Shown piece by piece: positions 15,937-24,353 of a stretch of DNA of 64,000 nucleotides (positions within the stretch are counted from its first letter, which is position 1; each line of letters starts with the position of its first letter). The notes under the pieces were generated by a model, which made no database searches, was not told where the DNA came from, and was given only the letters and a program-made list of their open reading frames with translations. The position numbers were made by a program, and so were the translations under genes. The stretch spans positions 2,170,001 through 2,234,000 of the forward strand of contig NZ_SCOL01000001.1 of assembly GCF_005503015.1 (NCBI RefSeq). Reading direction: 5' to 3'. Source of the DNA: Bacillus sp. E(2018) (GTDB lineage Bacteria > Bacillota > Bacilli > Bacillales > Fictibacillaceae).

Positions 15937-16890
15937 TCAATCCTGTTCAAACCAACCTTTTTTCTTGAACCAAATGGACATGACAGCTCCCAATAAGACC
16001 ATAAAACCAAGAACATAGAAGTAACCATTCTTTGTTTGAAGCTCTGGCATGTTTACAAAGTTCATCCCATATAGGCCCGCAATAAAGGTTAACGGCATGA
16101 AGATCGTTGTAATTACGGTTAATGTTTTCATGATATTATTCATACGGTAAGAGTTAAGAGAGATGTAATTATCACGAATATCCGATGTCATCTCTCTCGC
16201 TGAAGTCATCATATCGGTTAACCGCAGGAGATGATCATATATATCATGAAAATAGGACCTTTCATCCGCATCTAAACCTACTCGTTTTGATTCGAGCATT
16301 CGATACAGAAGCTCACGCATAGGCACGACCGTTTTCCTTAATGTTAAGAGGTCTCCTCGAATATCAAAAATCTGGTTAATAATTTTAGGCGCTTCATCAT
16401 CTTCGTTGCTTTCGATAGAGATTACCCGTTCTTCTAGTTCATGCATAATGGGAAAATACATATCTACCAGTTTATCCATCAGCTTATGAAGAAGTTCATT
16501 TTTACCGAGTTCAGGCGGAATTGTCTCGAGCGCACTTAAATACTTCCATACAAAATCAATCTCTGGAACGTTTGTTTTATGATACGTAACTACACAGTTT
16601 TTTGTTGTGAAGATATCAACCTCAGTTGCTTCAAGTGTCTTATTGTCTAGAGCATGCACCACATAAAACAGGTGATCTTCATAAAATTCAACCTTTGGAC
16701 GTTGCAAGGCATTCACACAGTCCTCAACAGCAAGGGGATGAAAGTCAAAAAATGTACGCAATAAATTGGTTTCACCTGTTGTGGGACTGTCAAAATCAAC
16801 CCAGAACCAGTCAGGCTTCATTTCATTGATTTGTCGAAACGGTGGATTGATGATTACTTTATGATCAATGATAGCGATTGTACGGACCAT
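15937..16890 (-). CDS. corA: CorA-family divalent metal ion transporter
   Basis: 317 residues from the ATG at 16890 (GAAGGTG upstream). A large N-terminal cytosolic domain and long helix precede two C-terminal membrane helices. The YGMNF motif (about residue 282) ends the first helix and forms the selectivity filter. Family knowledge: a homopentameric Mg2+ (or Co2+/Ni2+) channel in the membrane. The annotation to Mg2+ rests on the GMN motif. Single-gene unit. Confidence 0.93.
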   Translation of the reverse strand: MVRTIAIIDHKVIINPPFRQINEMKPDWFWVDFDSPTTGETNLLRTFFDFHPLAVEDCVNALQRPKVEFYEDHLFYVVHALDNKTLEATEVDIFTTKNCVVTYHKTNVPEIDFVWKYLSALETIPPELGKNELLHKLMDKLVDMYFPIMHELEERVISIESNEDDEAPKIINQIFDIRGDLLTLRKTVVPMRELLYRMLESKRVGLDADERSYFHDIYDHLLRLTDMMTSAREMTSDIRDNYISLNSYRMNNIMKTLTVITTIFMPLTFIAGLYGMNFVNMPELQTKNGYFYVLGFMVLLGAVMSIWFKKKGWFEQD

Positions 16891-17106
16891 GATTACACCT
16901 TCTTTCACTTATTATCATTTCCCTAATTTCATTAACTTTTCTCAGTGGTTTGAAACATTTGTTTAGGAAAGTAGCATTTATCTACAATAGTCTATGCATT
17001 TTATTTTGACAATAAAAAAACGGTCCACTAGTTAATGTTAGTTTACATGCCAATTTCCTAAATCTGTTAAAATAAGATTAACAAATTGTATGGGGGATGG
17101 TTAGGG

Positions 17107-17496
17107 TTGAAAAAATGGATCATACTATCATTCGTTTTCATTCTAATGATCATTTCAAGTGCTACCATTTATAACTACGTTCTCAAGGAGGAGCAATACT
17201 CATCTGTTTCCATAGTGCCTGAGCATCGCAACGACCTCCCCCTTTACGAAGGATTAGAATTTCATGATCATTATTATTCGATCAAGGGCAATCATTGGTA
17301 TGAAATCTATAAATTTTATAGAGACACTCTACCGAAACATGATTGGAAGCTTGTTTTCAAACGTGCTTCCATAGAAGATTGGGGAGGATTTATGTTGAGA
17401 TTTCAAAAACATGATAAAGAACTCCATATTGATGGAGGCTGGAACCCAAATACGAATGAAACAGAAACTATGTTTGACCTTAATCCTGTTCCATAA
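17107..17496 (+). CDS. Membrane-anchored or exported protein of unknown function
   Basis: About 129 residues from a TTG at 17107 preceded by GGGGGATGG. An ATG at 17086 in frame is the alternative but lies inside the purine-rich ribosome site region. One N-terminal hydrophobic helix (KKWIILSFVFILMIISSATI) is followed by a soluble exported part rich in aromatics (EFHDHYYSIKGNHWYEIYKFYRD). No known domain. Ends before a strong bidirectional terminator. Confidence 0.65.
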   Translation: MKKWIILSFVFILMIISSATIYNYVLKEEQYSSVSIVPEHRNDLPLYEGLEFHDHYYSIKGNHWYEIYKFYRDTLPKHDWKLVFKRASIEDWGGFMLRFQKHDKELHIDGGWNPNTNETETMFDLNPVP

Positions 17497-17547
17497 TAGA
17501 AATACTTACTAGTTGATTGAAGAAATCACTTATTTTAAGGATAGTTA

Positions 17548-17580
17548 AAACCCCTAGCCAAATACGGCTAAGGGTTTTTT
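17548..17580. terminator. Bidirectional terminator between convergent genes
   Basis: ACCCCTAGCC and GGCTAAGGGT pair with one mismatch around a six-base loop and are flanked by AAAA and TTTTTT. Serves the plus-strand gene ending at 17496 and the VanW gene ending at 17582. Confidence 0.8.
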
Positions 17581-17581
17581 A

Positions 17582-18409
17582 CTATGCGTTTTTTTGACTA
17601 GCTTCTAGTAATGGCTCGTACATCATGATGGCATGATTCTCGGTTATGTATTCATCATCGATCTGTTTTCTTTGACGGTTAAATACTTTGCGATGAATGG
17701 AGTTATGCCTTAAATAGCCACCCCAAAAAGCAGGTGTAATCCAGTGTTCCTTTTCATACACTTCATATGATTGCAAAGGTTCTTGATCTGTGCGCCATTC
17801 TCCAACGAGGTGAGTATCCGTTAAAGATAAATGTAGCTGGTAAGGCCGATTCGTCGTGTTCTTAATCTGCAGATCCAGATAGTTATAAGCACAAGTCGCT
17901 CCGCTTCCAAACGGTTGCGTTCGCTTCGAATCCGGAAACACATCATAACTGTGACGATGACGCTCTGTTACAGAGAGCGGAGTATGTAGTGTCATCCAAT
18001 AGATCAAGTTCGAGAGCTGACACAGCCCCCCACCTGTCCCCTTTTTAAATTTTCCGTAAAACAAGACCATCCCATCGACATATCCTTTTGAGCGTGTTGT
18101 CGTTCCAATGCTCTTCCAATACGAAAATGTTTCCCCAGGTTGGATCACGATACCGTTTAATTGTTTGATAGCAATCGAGAGGTTTTTCACTTTATTATGC
18201 TGATACCACATCTCTACATCCTTTAATTTTCGAAGAAGAATCGTCTTATGCGAAAAATGAACAAAGGAAAGTTGTTCTTTCTTCCTTGTTTTGGCGTACG
18301 TCTTTTCATCTGTAAACCACTCTATATATCTTCTAAGCCTATAATACTTTTTCCCTAACGAGATTCTTAATGCCGAACGCCGTTTCGGACGCAGGTCTAA
18401 ATGGTTCAT
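17582..18409 (-). CDS. VanW-family protein
   Basis: 275 residues from the ATG at 18409 with AAGGAG upstream. The VanW core is clear: NLSIAIKQLNGIVIQPGETFSY in part, GMVLFYGKFKKGTGGGLCQLSNLIYWM, HRHSYDVFPDS and GSGATCAYNYLDLQIKN. Family knowledge: VanW proteins occur with vancomycin-resistance clusters and broadly in Firmicutes, but their activity is unknown. There is no vanRSHAX here, so no resistance should be inferred. The leader of the gene holds a nested palindrome (18438-18477). Confidence 0.85.
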   Translation of the reverse strand: MNHLDLRPKRRSALRISLGKKYYRLRRYIEWFTDEKTYAKTRKKEQLSFVHFSHKTILLRKLKDVEMWYQHNKVKNLSIAIKQLNGIVIQPGETFSYWKSIGTTTRSKGYVDGMVLFYGKFKKGTGGGLCQLSNLIYWMTLHTPLSVTERHRHSYDVFPDSKRTQPFGSGATCAYNYLDLQIKNTTNRPYQLHLSLTDTHLVGEWRTDQEPLQSYEVYEKEHWITPAFWGGYLRHNSIHRKVFNRQRKQIDDEYITENHAIMMYEPLLEASQKNA

Positions 18410-18437
18410 TTTCTTACTCCTTTTGCTCAATATCATT

Positions 18438-18477
18438 ATGGGAAATAAATTGTTTGGGGTCAGACCCCATTTCCCAT
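18438..18477. repeat. Nested palindrome carrying GGGGTCAGACCCC (copy A)
   Basis: An inner palindrome GGGGTCAGACCCC (18456-18468) lies inside outer arms ATGGGAAAT (18438-18446) and ATTTCCCAT (18469-18477). The 20-base stretch 18450-18469 recurs exactly at 33955-33974. It sits about 30-70 bases before the VanW start codon. Confidence 0.75.
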
Positions 18478-18552
18478 TATCTTCTAATTCTTCGTTTGCC
18501 ATTTATTTTCCTGTGCCTCTTGGGTTATAGTGTGGATATTGCAAAATAAAAA

Positions 18553-18581
18553 TTTACTTCATAAAGTTTATATTTTATGAT
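18553..18581 (+). promoter_or_regulatory. Sigma-A-type promoter of the ycgR-ycgQ pair
   Basis: TTTACT (18553-18558), 17-base spacer, TATGAT (18576-18581), 35 bases before the ATG at 18616. No Zur-type palindrome is visible. Confidence 0.5.
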
Positions 18582-18615
18582 GATAGGTAGTTTATAGAGT
18601 TGGAGGAATTATTGG

Positions 18616-19509
18616 ATGCTCGACAAATCGTTTTTACAGATGAATACCGTATTTATAAGCATCCTCATCGAAGCACTGCCATTCGTCCTGATTGGGGTAC
18701 TCATTGCAGGTTTCATACAGATGTTTGTCACTGAGGAGATGGTGGCACGTATCATGCCTAAGAACAAGATAGGTGCTGTTTTGTTTGGCGCAGTTTTAGG
18801 TGCGATCTTTCCGGCGTGTGAGTGCGGAATCGTACCGATCACAAGAAAGCTGATCGAAAAAGGAGTTCCTGTTTTTGCAGCCATACCCTTTATGCTTACA
18901 GGTCCAATCATCAACCCTGTCGTATTATTTTCAACGTATGTTGCGTTTGGAAACAGATGGGAAGTCATGATTTATAGAGGCGGACTTGCCATGATTGTTG
19001 CTATCTTATTAGGGTTTATCCTTGCCGTTCAATTTAAAAATGTCAAAGTATTAAAGAATGAATTAGGTGCTGTTTCCCGCTCACCGTTTAACAACGAGAC
19101 GGCAGAGATTTCGTTTTACAATAAGTTAAAAGGTACGTTTGTGCATGCTGTAGAAGAATTCTTCTCTGTCGGAAAGTATTTAGTGATTGGGGCATTGATT
19201 GCTGCAAGTATGCAAACATACGTAAAGACATCAACACTTCTTGAAATCGGACAAGGTGAAGTGTCATCTTCTCTTGTAATGATGGGTCTAGCATTTATAC
19301 TCTCACTTTGTTCAGAAGCTGATGCTTTTATCGCGTCTTCGTTTCAGAGTACATTCACAATTGGTTCGATCATTGCGTTTTTAGTCTATGGTCCGATGTT
19401 AGATGTGAAGAATGTCCTTATGATGCTAGCCGCATTTAAGAAAAAGCTCGTTGTTAGTCTTGTTGTATATATTACGATCCTTGTTCTAGTCGGGTCTCTA
19501 TTTCTTTAA
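18616..19509 (+). CDS. ycgR: Permease of the YraQ/DUF318 family (YcgR-like)
   Basis: 297 residues, about eight membrane helices, ATG behind GTTGGAGG. The DUF318 signature PACECGIVPITRKLIEKGVP (about residues 70-90), with its two cysteines, and SEADAFIASSF in the second half are both present. Family knowledge: membrane permeases often linked to metal or arsenic stress, transport substrate unproven. It is followed after 15 bases by the TIGR03943 partner, the same order as Bacillus subtilis ycgR-ycgQ. Confidence 0.88.
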   Translation: MLDKSFLQMNTVFISILIEALPFVLIGVLIAGFIQMFVTEEMVARIMPKNKIGAVLFGAVLGAIFPACECGIVPITRKLIEKGVPVFAAIPFMLTGPIINPVVLFSTYVAFGNRWEVMIYRGGLAMIVAILLGFILAVQFKNVKVLKNELGAVSRSPFNNETAEISFYNKLKGTFVHAVEEFFSVGKYLVIGALIAASMQTYVKTSTLLEIGQGEVSSSLVMMGLAFILSLCSEADAFIASSFQSTFTIGSIIAFLVYGPMLDVKNVLMMLAAFKKKLVVSLVVYITILVLVGSLFL

Positions 19510-19524
19510 AGGGGGTGCACATCT

Positions 19525-20379
19525 ATGATTCGAATCCTGATTCTAATCGGATTTACCTTTTTGTTCATGCACTTGCATGCTACAGGTGATATTAGCAAAT
19601 ATATTAACATGAAGTATTCGTATATCTCGTTTTCTGCCATTTTCATTCTTGGTTTTCTTACGCTCGTTCAGTTCTATATTTATGGAAAGAGTGATGATGG
19701 TGAACATAAACATGATGATTCATGCACACCTGATTGTGGACACGATCATCATAAGAAACCTTCTCGACTAAAAAATGTAACTGTAAACAGCATACTCATT
19801 TTCCCGATCATTACGGGGTTATTCTTTCCTATCGCCTCTCTTGATTCTGAAACCGTTAAAACGAAAGGATTTCACTTTAAAGGTCTTGAGAACGAAGGCG
19901 ATTTTGGTGAGCATCAGTTTTTGAAGCCGGATACGAGTGTTTATTATGGAAAAGAAAGCTACAATTCAATCATGGATCAAGAACTTAAGCCCTTTACAAA
20001 AGGAAACCAGGTTGTACTTAACGATAAGAACTATCTAAAAGGCATGGAGAGCATCTATTATAAACCTGGAATTTTCCTAGGGAAAGAGGTCCAGTTTAAA
20101 GGGTTTACGTACAACGCAGAAGATCAAACTTCAAAATCAAACGAACTCTTTCTTCTACGTTTTGGTATCATTCACTGTATTGCCGATTCTGGCGTTTTTG
20201 GAATGATGGTTGAATTCCCAAAAGGTACATCATTTCCTAATGATAAATGGATTGAGATTGAAGGCAGTATCGAAACCCAATATTATCAACCATTCAAAGC
20301 TGATATTCCTTATGTAAAAGTGAAGGACTGGAAAGAGATCGAGAAACCAAAAGAAGAATATGTGTATCGAGGATATTGA
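19525..20379 (+). CDS. ycgQ: TIGR03943-family membrane protein (YcgQ-like)
   Basis: 284 residues behind AAAGGGGGTG. Two membrane helices (about 3-20 and 33-52) precede a His/Asp/Cys-rich metal-ligand stretch (residues about 56-75, GEHKHDDSCTPDCGHDHHKK), then another hydrophobic segment and a soluble exported domain (FLLRFGIIHCIADSGVFGMMVEFP). It is the usual operon partner of the DUF318 permease. The metal-binding loop suggests a role in metal handling; that is inference. Confidence 0.87.
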   Translation: MIRILILIGFTFLFMHLHATGDISKYINMKYSYISFSAIFILGFLTLVQFYIYGKSDDGEHKHDDSCTPDCGHDHHKKPSRLKNVTVNSILIFPIITGLFFPIASLDSETVKTKGFHFKGLENEGDFGEHQFLKPDTSVYYGKESYNSIMDQELKPFTKGNQVVLNDKNYLKGMESIYYKPGIFLGKEVQFKGFTYNAEDQTSKSNELFLLRFGIIHCIADSGVFGMMVEFPKGTSFPNDKWIEIEGSIETQYYQPFKADIPYVKVKDWKEIEKPKEEYVYRGY

Positions 20380-20408
20380 AAAAACCGGACATCTTACGTC
20401 CGGTTTTT
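20379..20408. terminator. Bidirectional terminator between ycgQ and the haloperoxidase-like gene
   Basis: AAAACCGGAC (20381-20390) pairs with GTCCGGTTTT (20398-20407), followed by T on both strands. Confidence 0.85.
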
Positions 20409-20416
20409 CATTTTGC

Positions 20417-21118
20417 TTATATATTTTGCGATCGTATTAAATTCACGACGATTTCACCGAGCTGCCTTCCAAGTGACAGCCCCTCATCATTATCTACTTT
20501 AAAATGAACACCAGCATATAACCTAGACATCGCGCACTCTTCCATGAGCAGGTGAATGCGATTTCTTTCTTGAGGAAAATAATAGCTTAGAATAGGTTCG
20601 GTACACCCTGCCATAACTGCATGTGCCGAAGGATAGCCAGGAAAACTAGGCGTCATCAACACTGTCTTTAAGTTTTGGTCGTATTGGCAAGGTCGAGCAA
20701 CATCCCAAAGATATTTAAAATGCCAGGTGATGACGAAAGCATCATTGATAGCTGCTTGATAAAACGCTAAAAACCTAGCTGCTTTTGTTGAAGCAAGTCC
20801 ATATGTTTCCATCATCTGAAAAACGATTGGAATGATCTGTTTATTCACCTCTCCGGCAGCCCACATCTGAGCAATACGTATCTGGTCAGGTGTGATCTGC
20901 TGCATGACCTGTTGTACAATTTGCAGTTCATTTGCCCAATTAATTGTATTCGGATCCTTTATTCTCCACGTGATGTAATTTCGAAACGGGTCCAAAAATG
21001 TATTACCTTCTCGTGCTATGAAAAACATCGGCCAATTACCTGCTTCTGGCGTTACGGGTGTCGGGGGATAGCTTTCACCTGGATAAGGTATTTTAGACCA
21101 CCTCAAATAATTTCTCAT
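20417..21118 (-). CDS. Vanadium-dependent haloperoxidase-like PAP2 superfamily protein
   Basis: 233 residues behind GGGGGG. All three parts of the vanadate/phosphate-site signature are present and correctly spaced: K135-X6-R142-P143 (KYLWDVARP), P163-S-A-H166, and S198-R199-X5-H205-X3-D209 (SRLYAGVHFKVD). Family knowledge: related enzymes oxidise halides with H2O2 (haloperoxidases) or hydrolyse phosphates. No signal peptide is seen, and the protein is short compared with fungal or algal haloperoxidases. Halide oxidation versus phosphatase activity cannot be decided here. Confidence 0.85.
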   Translation of the reverse strand: MRNYLRWSKIPYPGESYPPTPVTPEAGNWPMFFIAREGNTFLDPFRNYITWRIKDPNTINWANELQIVQQVMQQITPDQIRIAQMWAAGEVNKQIIPIVFQMMETYGLASTKAARFLAFYQAAINDAFVITWHFKYLWDVARPCQYDQNLKTVLMTPSFPGYPSAHAVMAGCTEPILSYYFPQERNRIHLLMEECAMSRLYAGVHFKVDNDEGLSLGRQLGEIVVNLIRSQNI

Positions 21119-21342
21119 CTCATCCCCCCTGTTTCACGTAATACCTCATGTTATGTGAAGGGACAGAATCATTAGAACAAAGTCATGATTTTAAAAGTGG
21201 TTAAACAAACATTTTTTTATAATAAAAGAGATTAAGAGTAAATCTTGTTCCTTAAGTGACGTTTAAACATATACTGTTGTATAGTTGGCCAAGCTCTAAC
21301 AGCTTGTGGCAGCTATTTTTTAAATGAAAGTTGGTGGAAGAA

Positions 21343-22146
21343 TTGAAGAACGTAATGAAGAATGAAGTATCCTTTAACGTGACTGACGATAAACAGTTTG
21401 CATCCTTTTGGAACACGGTTTTTCCTAATCATTGGGAAGACTTTACGTTTCAAGTCTTGGATCATTTCTTACATCCCGATCGAAATTATTTAGATATCGG
21501 CTCTTGGATCGGACCAACTTTACTGTATGCAGCAAATAAGTCGAAACATTCGTATGGTGTTGAACCAGATTCAGTAGCCTATGAAGGATTGAAAACAAAT
21601 ATAGGGCTAAATCCAGAACTTAAAGAAAAAATCACAACGGTTAACAAAGCTCTTTCCTATAAGTCAGGGACGATGAACTTATATAAACGAACCCAATTTG
21701 GTGATTCTAGTTCAAGTTTAGTTCGATCATTGTCAGATGATTTTCAAACGGTTTCCGTAAGTACCCTTAAACAATTCGTTTCTGATTATAAGATTACAGA
21801 TCTCTCACTCATCAAAATGGATATTGAAGGAGGAGAATATCTGCTCATTCCTTCTATGCAGAAATATTTAAAACGGTACAAGCCACCTCTGTATCTATCA
21901 CTTCATCCTGAATTTCTAAAAAGCTCGATAAAGAAGCGATGTCCATACCTTACAGAAAGAAAACTACGAAAATCCTATCTAAAAAAAGTAAAAAAACTGA
22001 TACAAAGCTTAGATATGTATGATTATATTTATTCTTCACCTTCAAAGAGAATTGAAAAATCAAAATTACTTCAAGCTCTTTTAAAAAACGATGAACCGAT
22101 AGAACTGCTTTTCACCACCACTGCCTTTATTTTAAAACAACGATGA
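21343..22146 (+). CDS. FkbM-family methyltransferase
   Basis: About 267 residues from a TTG at 21343 with GGTGG upstream; TTG 21331 and an internal ATG at 21352 are alternatives. It has a SAM-binding motif region (YLDIGSWIGPTLLYAA), an acidic ribose-binding residue (YGVEPDSVAYEGL) and the FkbM-typical IKMDIEGGEYLLIPSM (about residues 160-176). The basic C-terminal region (KKRCPYLTERKLRKSYLKKVKK) is unusual. It probably methylates a hydroxyl of a sugar or lipid; substrate unknown. A tiny membrane-peptide ORF follows. Confidence 0.82.
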   Translation: MKNVMKNEVSFNVTDDKQFASFWNTVFPNHWEDFTFQVLDHFLHPDRNYLDIGSWIGPTLLYAANKSKHSYGVEPDSVAYEGLKTNIGLNPELKEKITTVNKALSYKSGTMNLYKRTQFGDSSSSLVRSLSDDFQTVSVSTLKQFVSDYKITDLSLIKMDIEGGEYLLIPSMQKYLKRYKPPLYLSLHPEFLKSSIKKRCPYLTERKLRKSYLKKVKKLIQSLDMYDYIYSSPSKRIEKSKLLQALLKNDEPIELLFTTTAFILKQR

Positions 22147-22157
22147 GGTGTTGCCGT

Positions 22158-22235
22158 ATGCGCACCTTTTTCTTTTTCCTTATTTCCCTCTATTCAACCG
22201 CCCTTGCATTTGGTATCATTTTCCTTAAATCATAA
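22158..22235 (+). CDS. Possible 25-aa hydrophobic peptide
   Basis: GAGGTG seven bases before an ATG. It encodes MRTFFFFLISLYSTALAFGI plus five residues and a stop, a single hydrophobic helix. It lies in the 100-base gap between two methyltransferase genes and may be translated from the same transcript. It could also be just leader sequence. No family recognised. Confidence 0.35.
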   Translation: MRTFFFFLISLYSTALAFGIIFLKS

Positions 22236-22248
22236 GGAGCTGATCTTG

Positions 22249-23031
22249 ATGACTTCGCTTAAACAATCGTTTAACTTTGTGGCTGATTCATATGAAAAGT
22301 ACCGGCCAACTTATCCACAAAAGCTTTTTAAAGATATTATTCGTTATGCAAACCTTGATGAGGATCATACTCTTTTGGAGGTAGGAAGTGGAACTGGTAA
22401 AGCTACTGAAGGTTTTGTAAAAGAAGGCATCTCATCTATCACATGTGTTGAATATGGGAAAAACTTAGTACAGCTGACGCAAAGAAAGTTCTCATCGTAT
22501 CCACATCTTCAAGTGATTCATTCTAGTTTTGAAGATTGGCATCATCCAGAAAAAGTAAAATACAACCTTGTTTTCTCCGGAACAGCTTTTCACTTTATTC
22601 CTCATGAGTCCGGGTATCAAAAAGCAGCCTCTCTTTTAAAAGATGATGGGGTACTAGCGCTCTTTTGGTTTGTTCATATTCCTTCTCATGAACCCGTCTA
22701 TGAGTCTATTCGTAAAGCGTATGCTTCTTTTGCTCCACACTTAGAAGACAGCCTTGCTCCCACACTTGCTGATTTTATTGAGAAACGAAATAAACAAACG
22801 CTTGAATCAGGAGCATTTCAAGATTTACAAACACATACATACACGTGGGACCAAACCTACACAGCTGAAGAATATGTAGGATTACTAGATACACATTCTG
22901 GTCATCAACTATTGGCTCCTGAACAAAAAGGATTGCTCTATCAAGAAATAAGAAAAGCAATCCTAGCGCAAAATTCAGGAGTGATTACAAAAACACATGC
23001 AGTTGCATTATTCTTAGCTAAAAAGAAGTAA
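22249..23031 (+). CDS. Class I SAM-dependent methyltransferase
   Basis: 260 residues from the ATG at 22249 with AAGGAGC nine bases upstream. Motif I LLEVGSGTGKATEGF (about residues 40-54), acidic motif CVEYGKNL, and motif IV NLVFSGTAFHFIP mark a Methyltransf_11/25-type fold. The N-terminal FVADSYEKYRPTYP is typical of small-molecule methyltransferases of the YafE/UbiE-like group. Substrate unknown. Separate from the FkbM gene but on the same strand. Confidence 0.88.
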   Translation: MTSLKQSFNFVADSYEKYRPTYPQKLFKDIIRYANLDEDHTLLEVGSGTGKATEGFVKEGISSITCVEYGKNLVQLTQRKFSSYPHLQVIHSSFEDWHHPEKVKYNLVFSGTAFHFIPHESGYQKAASLLKDDGVLALFWFVHIPSHEPVYESIRKAYASFAPHLEDSLAPTLADFIEKRNKQTLESGAFQDLQTHTYTWDQTYTAEEYVGLLDTHSGHQLLAPEQKGLLYQEIRKAILAQNSGVITKTHAVALFLAKKK

Positions 23032-23188
23032 GATTACTTCAACATTTATGAGCCGCCACCTTCAAATGTCCTGTTTTCTCTTTGTATGATATATTCCTAG
23101 GAAAGCTGTACTATTGTTTCGACAATAAAGAGGATATTTATCGATTGAGAGAGAATTATGGAGAAAACAAAGAAGGGAGGAAAAGAAA

Positions 23189-23311
23189 ATGAGTGAAGTG
23201 ATCATCCGTCATCTTGTGAAACGTCATTTCACAAAGAAAAACATACAAGATCAGCATCTTCAACAGCTGCTTGTCCATTTTCTTCTTTCAGCAAGGAAAG
23301 ACAAACATTAA
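23189..23311 (+). CDS. Small basic protein (40 aa), unknown
   Basis: A strong ribosome site (AAGGGAGG) precedes MSEVIIRHLVKRHFTKKNIQ and twenty more residues, rich in His, Lys and Gln and probably one helix pair. It is followed by a hairpin shared with the MarR gene on the other strand. No family recognised; the ribosome site and terminator support a real gene. Confidence 0.55.
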   Translation: MSEVIIRHLVKRHFTKKNIQDQHLQQLLVHFLLSARKDKH

Positions 23312-23353
23312 AAAAGATAAAGATATTGCTATCATATAATTCCTTTATTAAAC

Positions 23354-23383
23354 AAGAGTATCTGATTTTTAGCAGATACTCTT
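23354..23383. terminator. Hairpin between convergent small ORF and MarR gene
   Basis: AAGAGTATCTG (23354-23364) pairs with CAGATACTCTT (23373-23383), 11 pairs. The T-tracts are moderate on the plus side and weak on the minus side. Confidence 0.65.
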
Positions 23384-23385
23384 TC

Positions 23386-23811
23386 TTATTTATTTGCGTT
23401 TAATGCTTTCGTTAATATTTTCAGAGCTTGCATGATCGTGTTTCTTTCAAATTCAGAGAGTCCTTCAATATTTTGATTAAGACGTGTGCTCAAGATCGTA
23501 TTTAAATGAGATAACGTATGAATTCCTTTTTCACTTAATAGAAGAAAAGAAATTCTTTTATCACTTGGATTCACTCTTTTTTCAACAAGGCCCATTCTCA
23601 TTAATGACTTCACTTGCCTGCTGAATGTCGTTATATCTACCCCAACGTTGTCTGCAATGTGTTGCATGGATGGCTTTGAGTGTTTACTGATCTCATAAAG
23701 GATATGACTAAGTGCTAAGGTCAAATCTTCTTCTACTAAACGACAACTGTTCTTCTGCAACGTTTCATATTTTCTACTCAAACTCTGAAGCAGATCTCTG
23801 ACATCCTCCAC
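23386..23811 (-). CDS. MarR-family transcriptional regulator
   Basis: 141 residues from a GTG at 23811 preceded by AAGGTGGTG; an upstream in-frame ATG at 23835 would put the ribosome site inside the gene. The winged-helix core is PSMQHIADNVGVDITTFSRQVKSL, with the wing VEKRVNPSDKRISFLLLSEKG. These dimeric repressors answer to small ligands or oxidation. An inverted repeat at 23890-23913 lies about 80 bases upstream and is its likely operator, shared with the divergent small HTH gene. Confidence 0.88.
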   Translation of the reverse strand: MEDVRDLLQSLSRKYETLQKNSCRLVEEDLTLALSHILYEISKHSKPSMQHIADNVGVDITTFSRQVKSLMRMGLVEKRVNPSDKRISFLLLSEKGIHTLSHLNTILSTRLNQNIEGLSEFERNTIMQALKILTKALNANK

Positions 23812-23889
23812 AATTAAACACCACCTTGTTTCCACTATAAGGTATACTCCTGGAAATTTAAATAATTTTCAAAAACAAGACTTGATACC

Positions 23890-23913
23890 ATTATAGGTTT
23901 TTTTACCTATAAT
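23890..23913. promoter_or_regulatory. 9-bp inverted repeat, candidate MarR operator
   Basis: ATTATAGGT (23890-23898), six T, ACCTATAAT (23905-23913): perfect arms in the intergenic region between the MarR gene and the divergent HTH gene. Size and AT content suit a MarR dimer. A weaker half-like sequence (ATAAGGTATA) lies at the MarR start. Confidence 0.5.
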
Positions 23914-24083
23914 ATTTTAGAAGTAGTATGCCTTTTTTGGCGCTTCCTGTAGATTTAAGAGTATTTTTAGTAAAAAAGACTTATTCATATAAAAGAAAAT
24001 AGGTTTAATTGTTCTTCCATCCGGGTACCCCTTAAATATAGAGATAATATATGGTAATTAAATGTTTGGGGGTATCATTGAAT

Positions 24084-24311
24084 ATGTACAGAGTGGAGCA
24101 GAAACGCAGCAAATTAGGTATGTGGCTCGAACAGCATAATAAAGATACTGATTGGTTAACCCGAACGTCAGGTATCGAAAGACATACGATCGAGGAGCTC
24201 ACCTACAATCCAAATAAACATCCAAGAATGATTTGTATACGGAAGATTTTATATGCGGTAAAAAAGGTTGATCCTACTACTAAACTTAGTGATTTATGGG
24301 ATACGAACTAA
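24084..24311 (+). CDS. Small HTH (Cro/CI-type) DNA-binding protein
   Basis: 75 residues from the ATG at 24084 (TTG 24078 is also possible with GGGGGT upstream). KLGMWLEQHNKDTDWLTRTSGIERHTIEELTYNPNKHPR fits an XRE-type helix-turn-helix (about residues 8-50 in all), with a short C-terminal tail KLSDLWDTN. Such one-domain proteins are regulators. Its target may be its own or the MarR promoter. A strong terminator follows. Confidence 0.75.
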   Translation: MYRVEQKRSKLGMWLEQHNKDTDWLTRTSGIERHTIEELTYNPNKHPRMICIRKILYAVKKVDPTTKLSDLWDTN

Positions 24312-24312
24312 C

Positions 24313-24350
24313 ACAAGCACCTCAGTCTACCATGAGGTGCTTGTTTTTTT
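24313..24350 (+). terminator. Terminator of the small HTH gene
   Basis: ACAAGCACCTCA (24313-24324) pairs with TGAGGTGCTTGT (24333-24344), then TTTTTT. Confidence 0.85.
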
Positions 24351-24353
24351 AAG

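Noticed and set aside
17582..18409. Vancomycin-resistance cluster
   Set aside because: Only a VanW-family gene is present; no vanR, vanS, vanH, ligase or vanX nearby.
18540..18615. Zur box before ycgR
   Set aside because: The palindrome TCGTAAT-N-ATTACGA is not present; only AT-rich promoter sequence.
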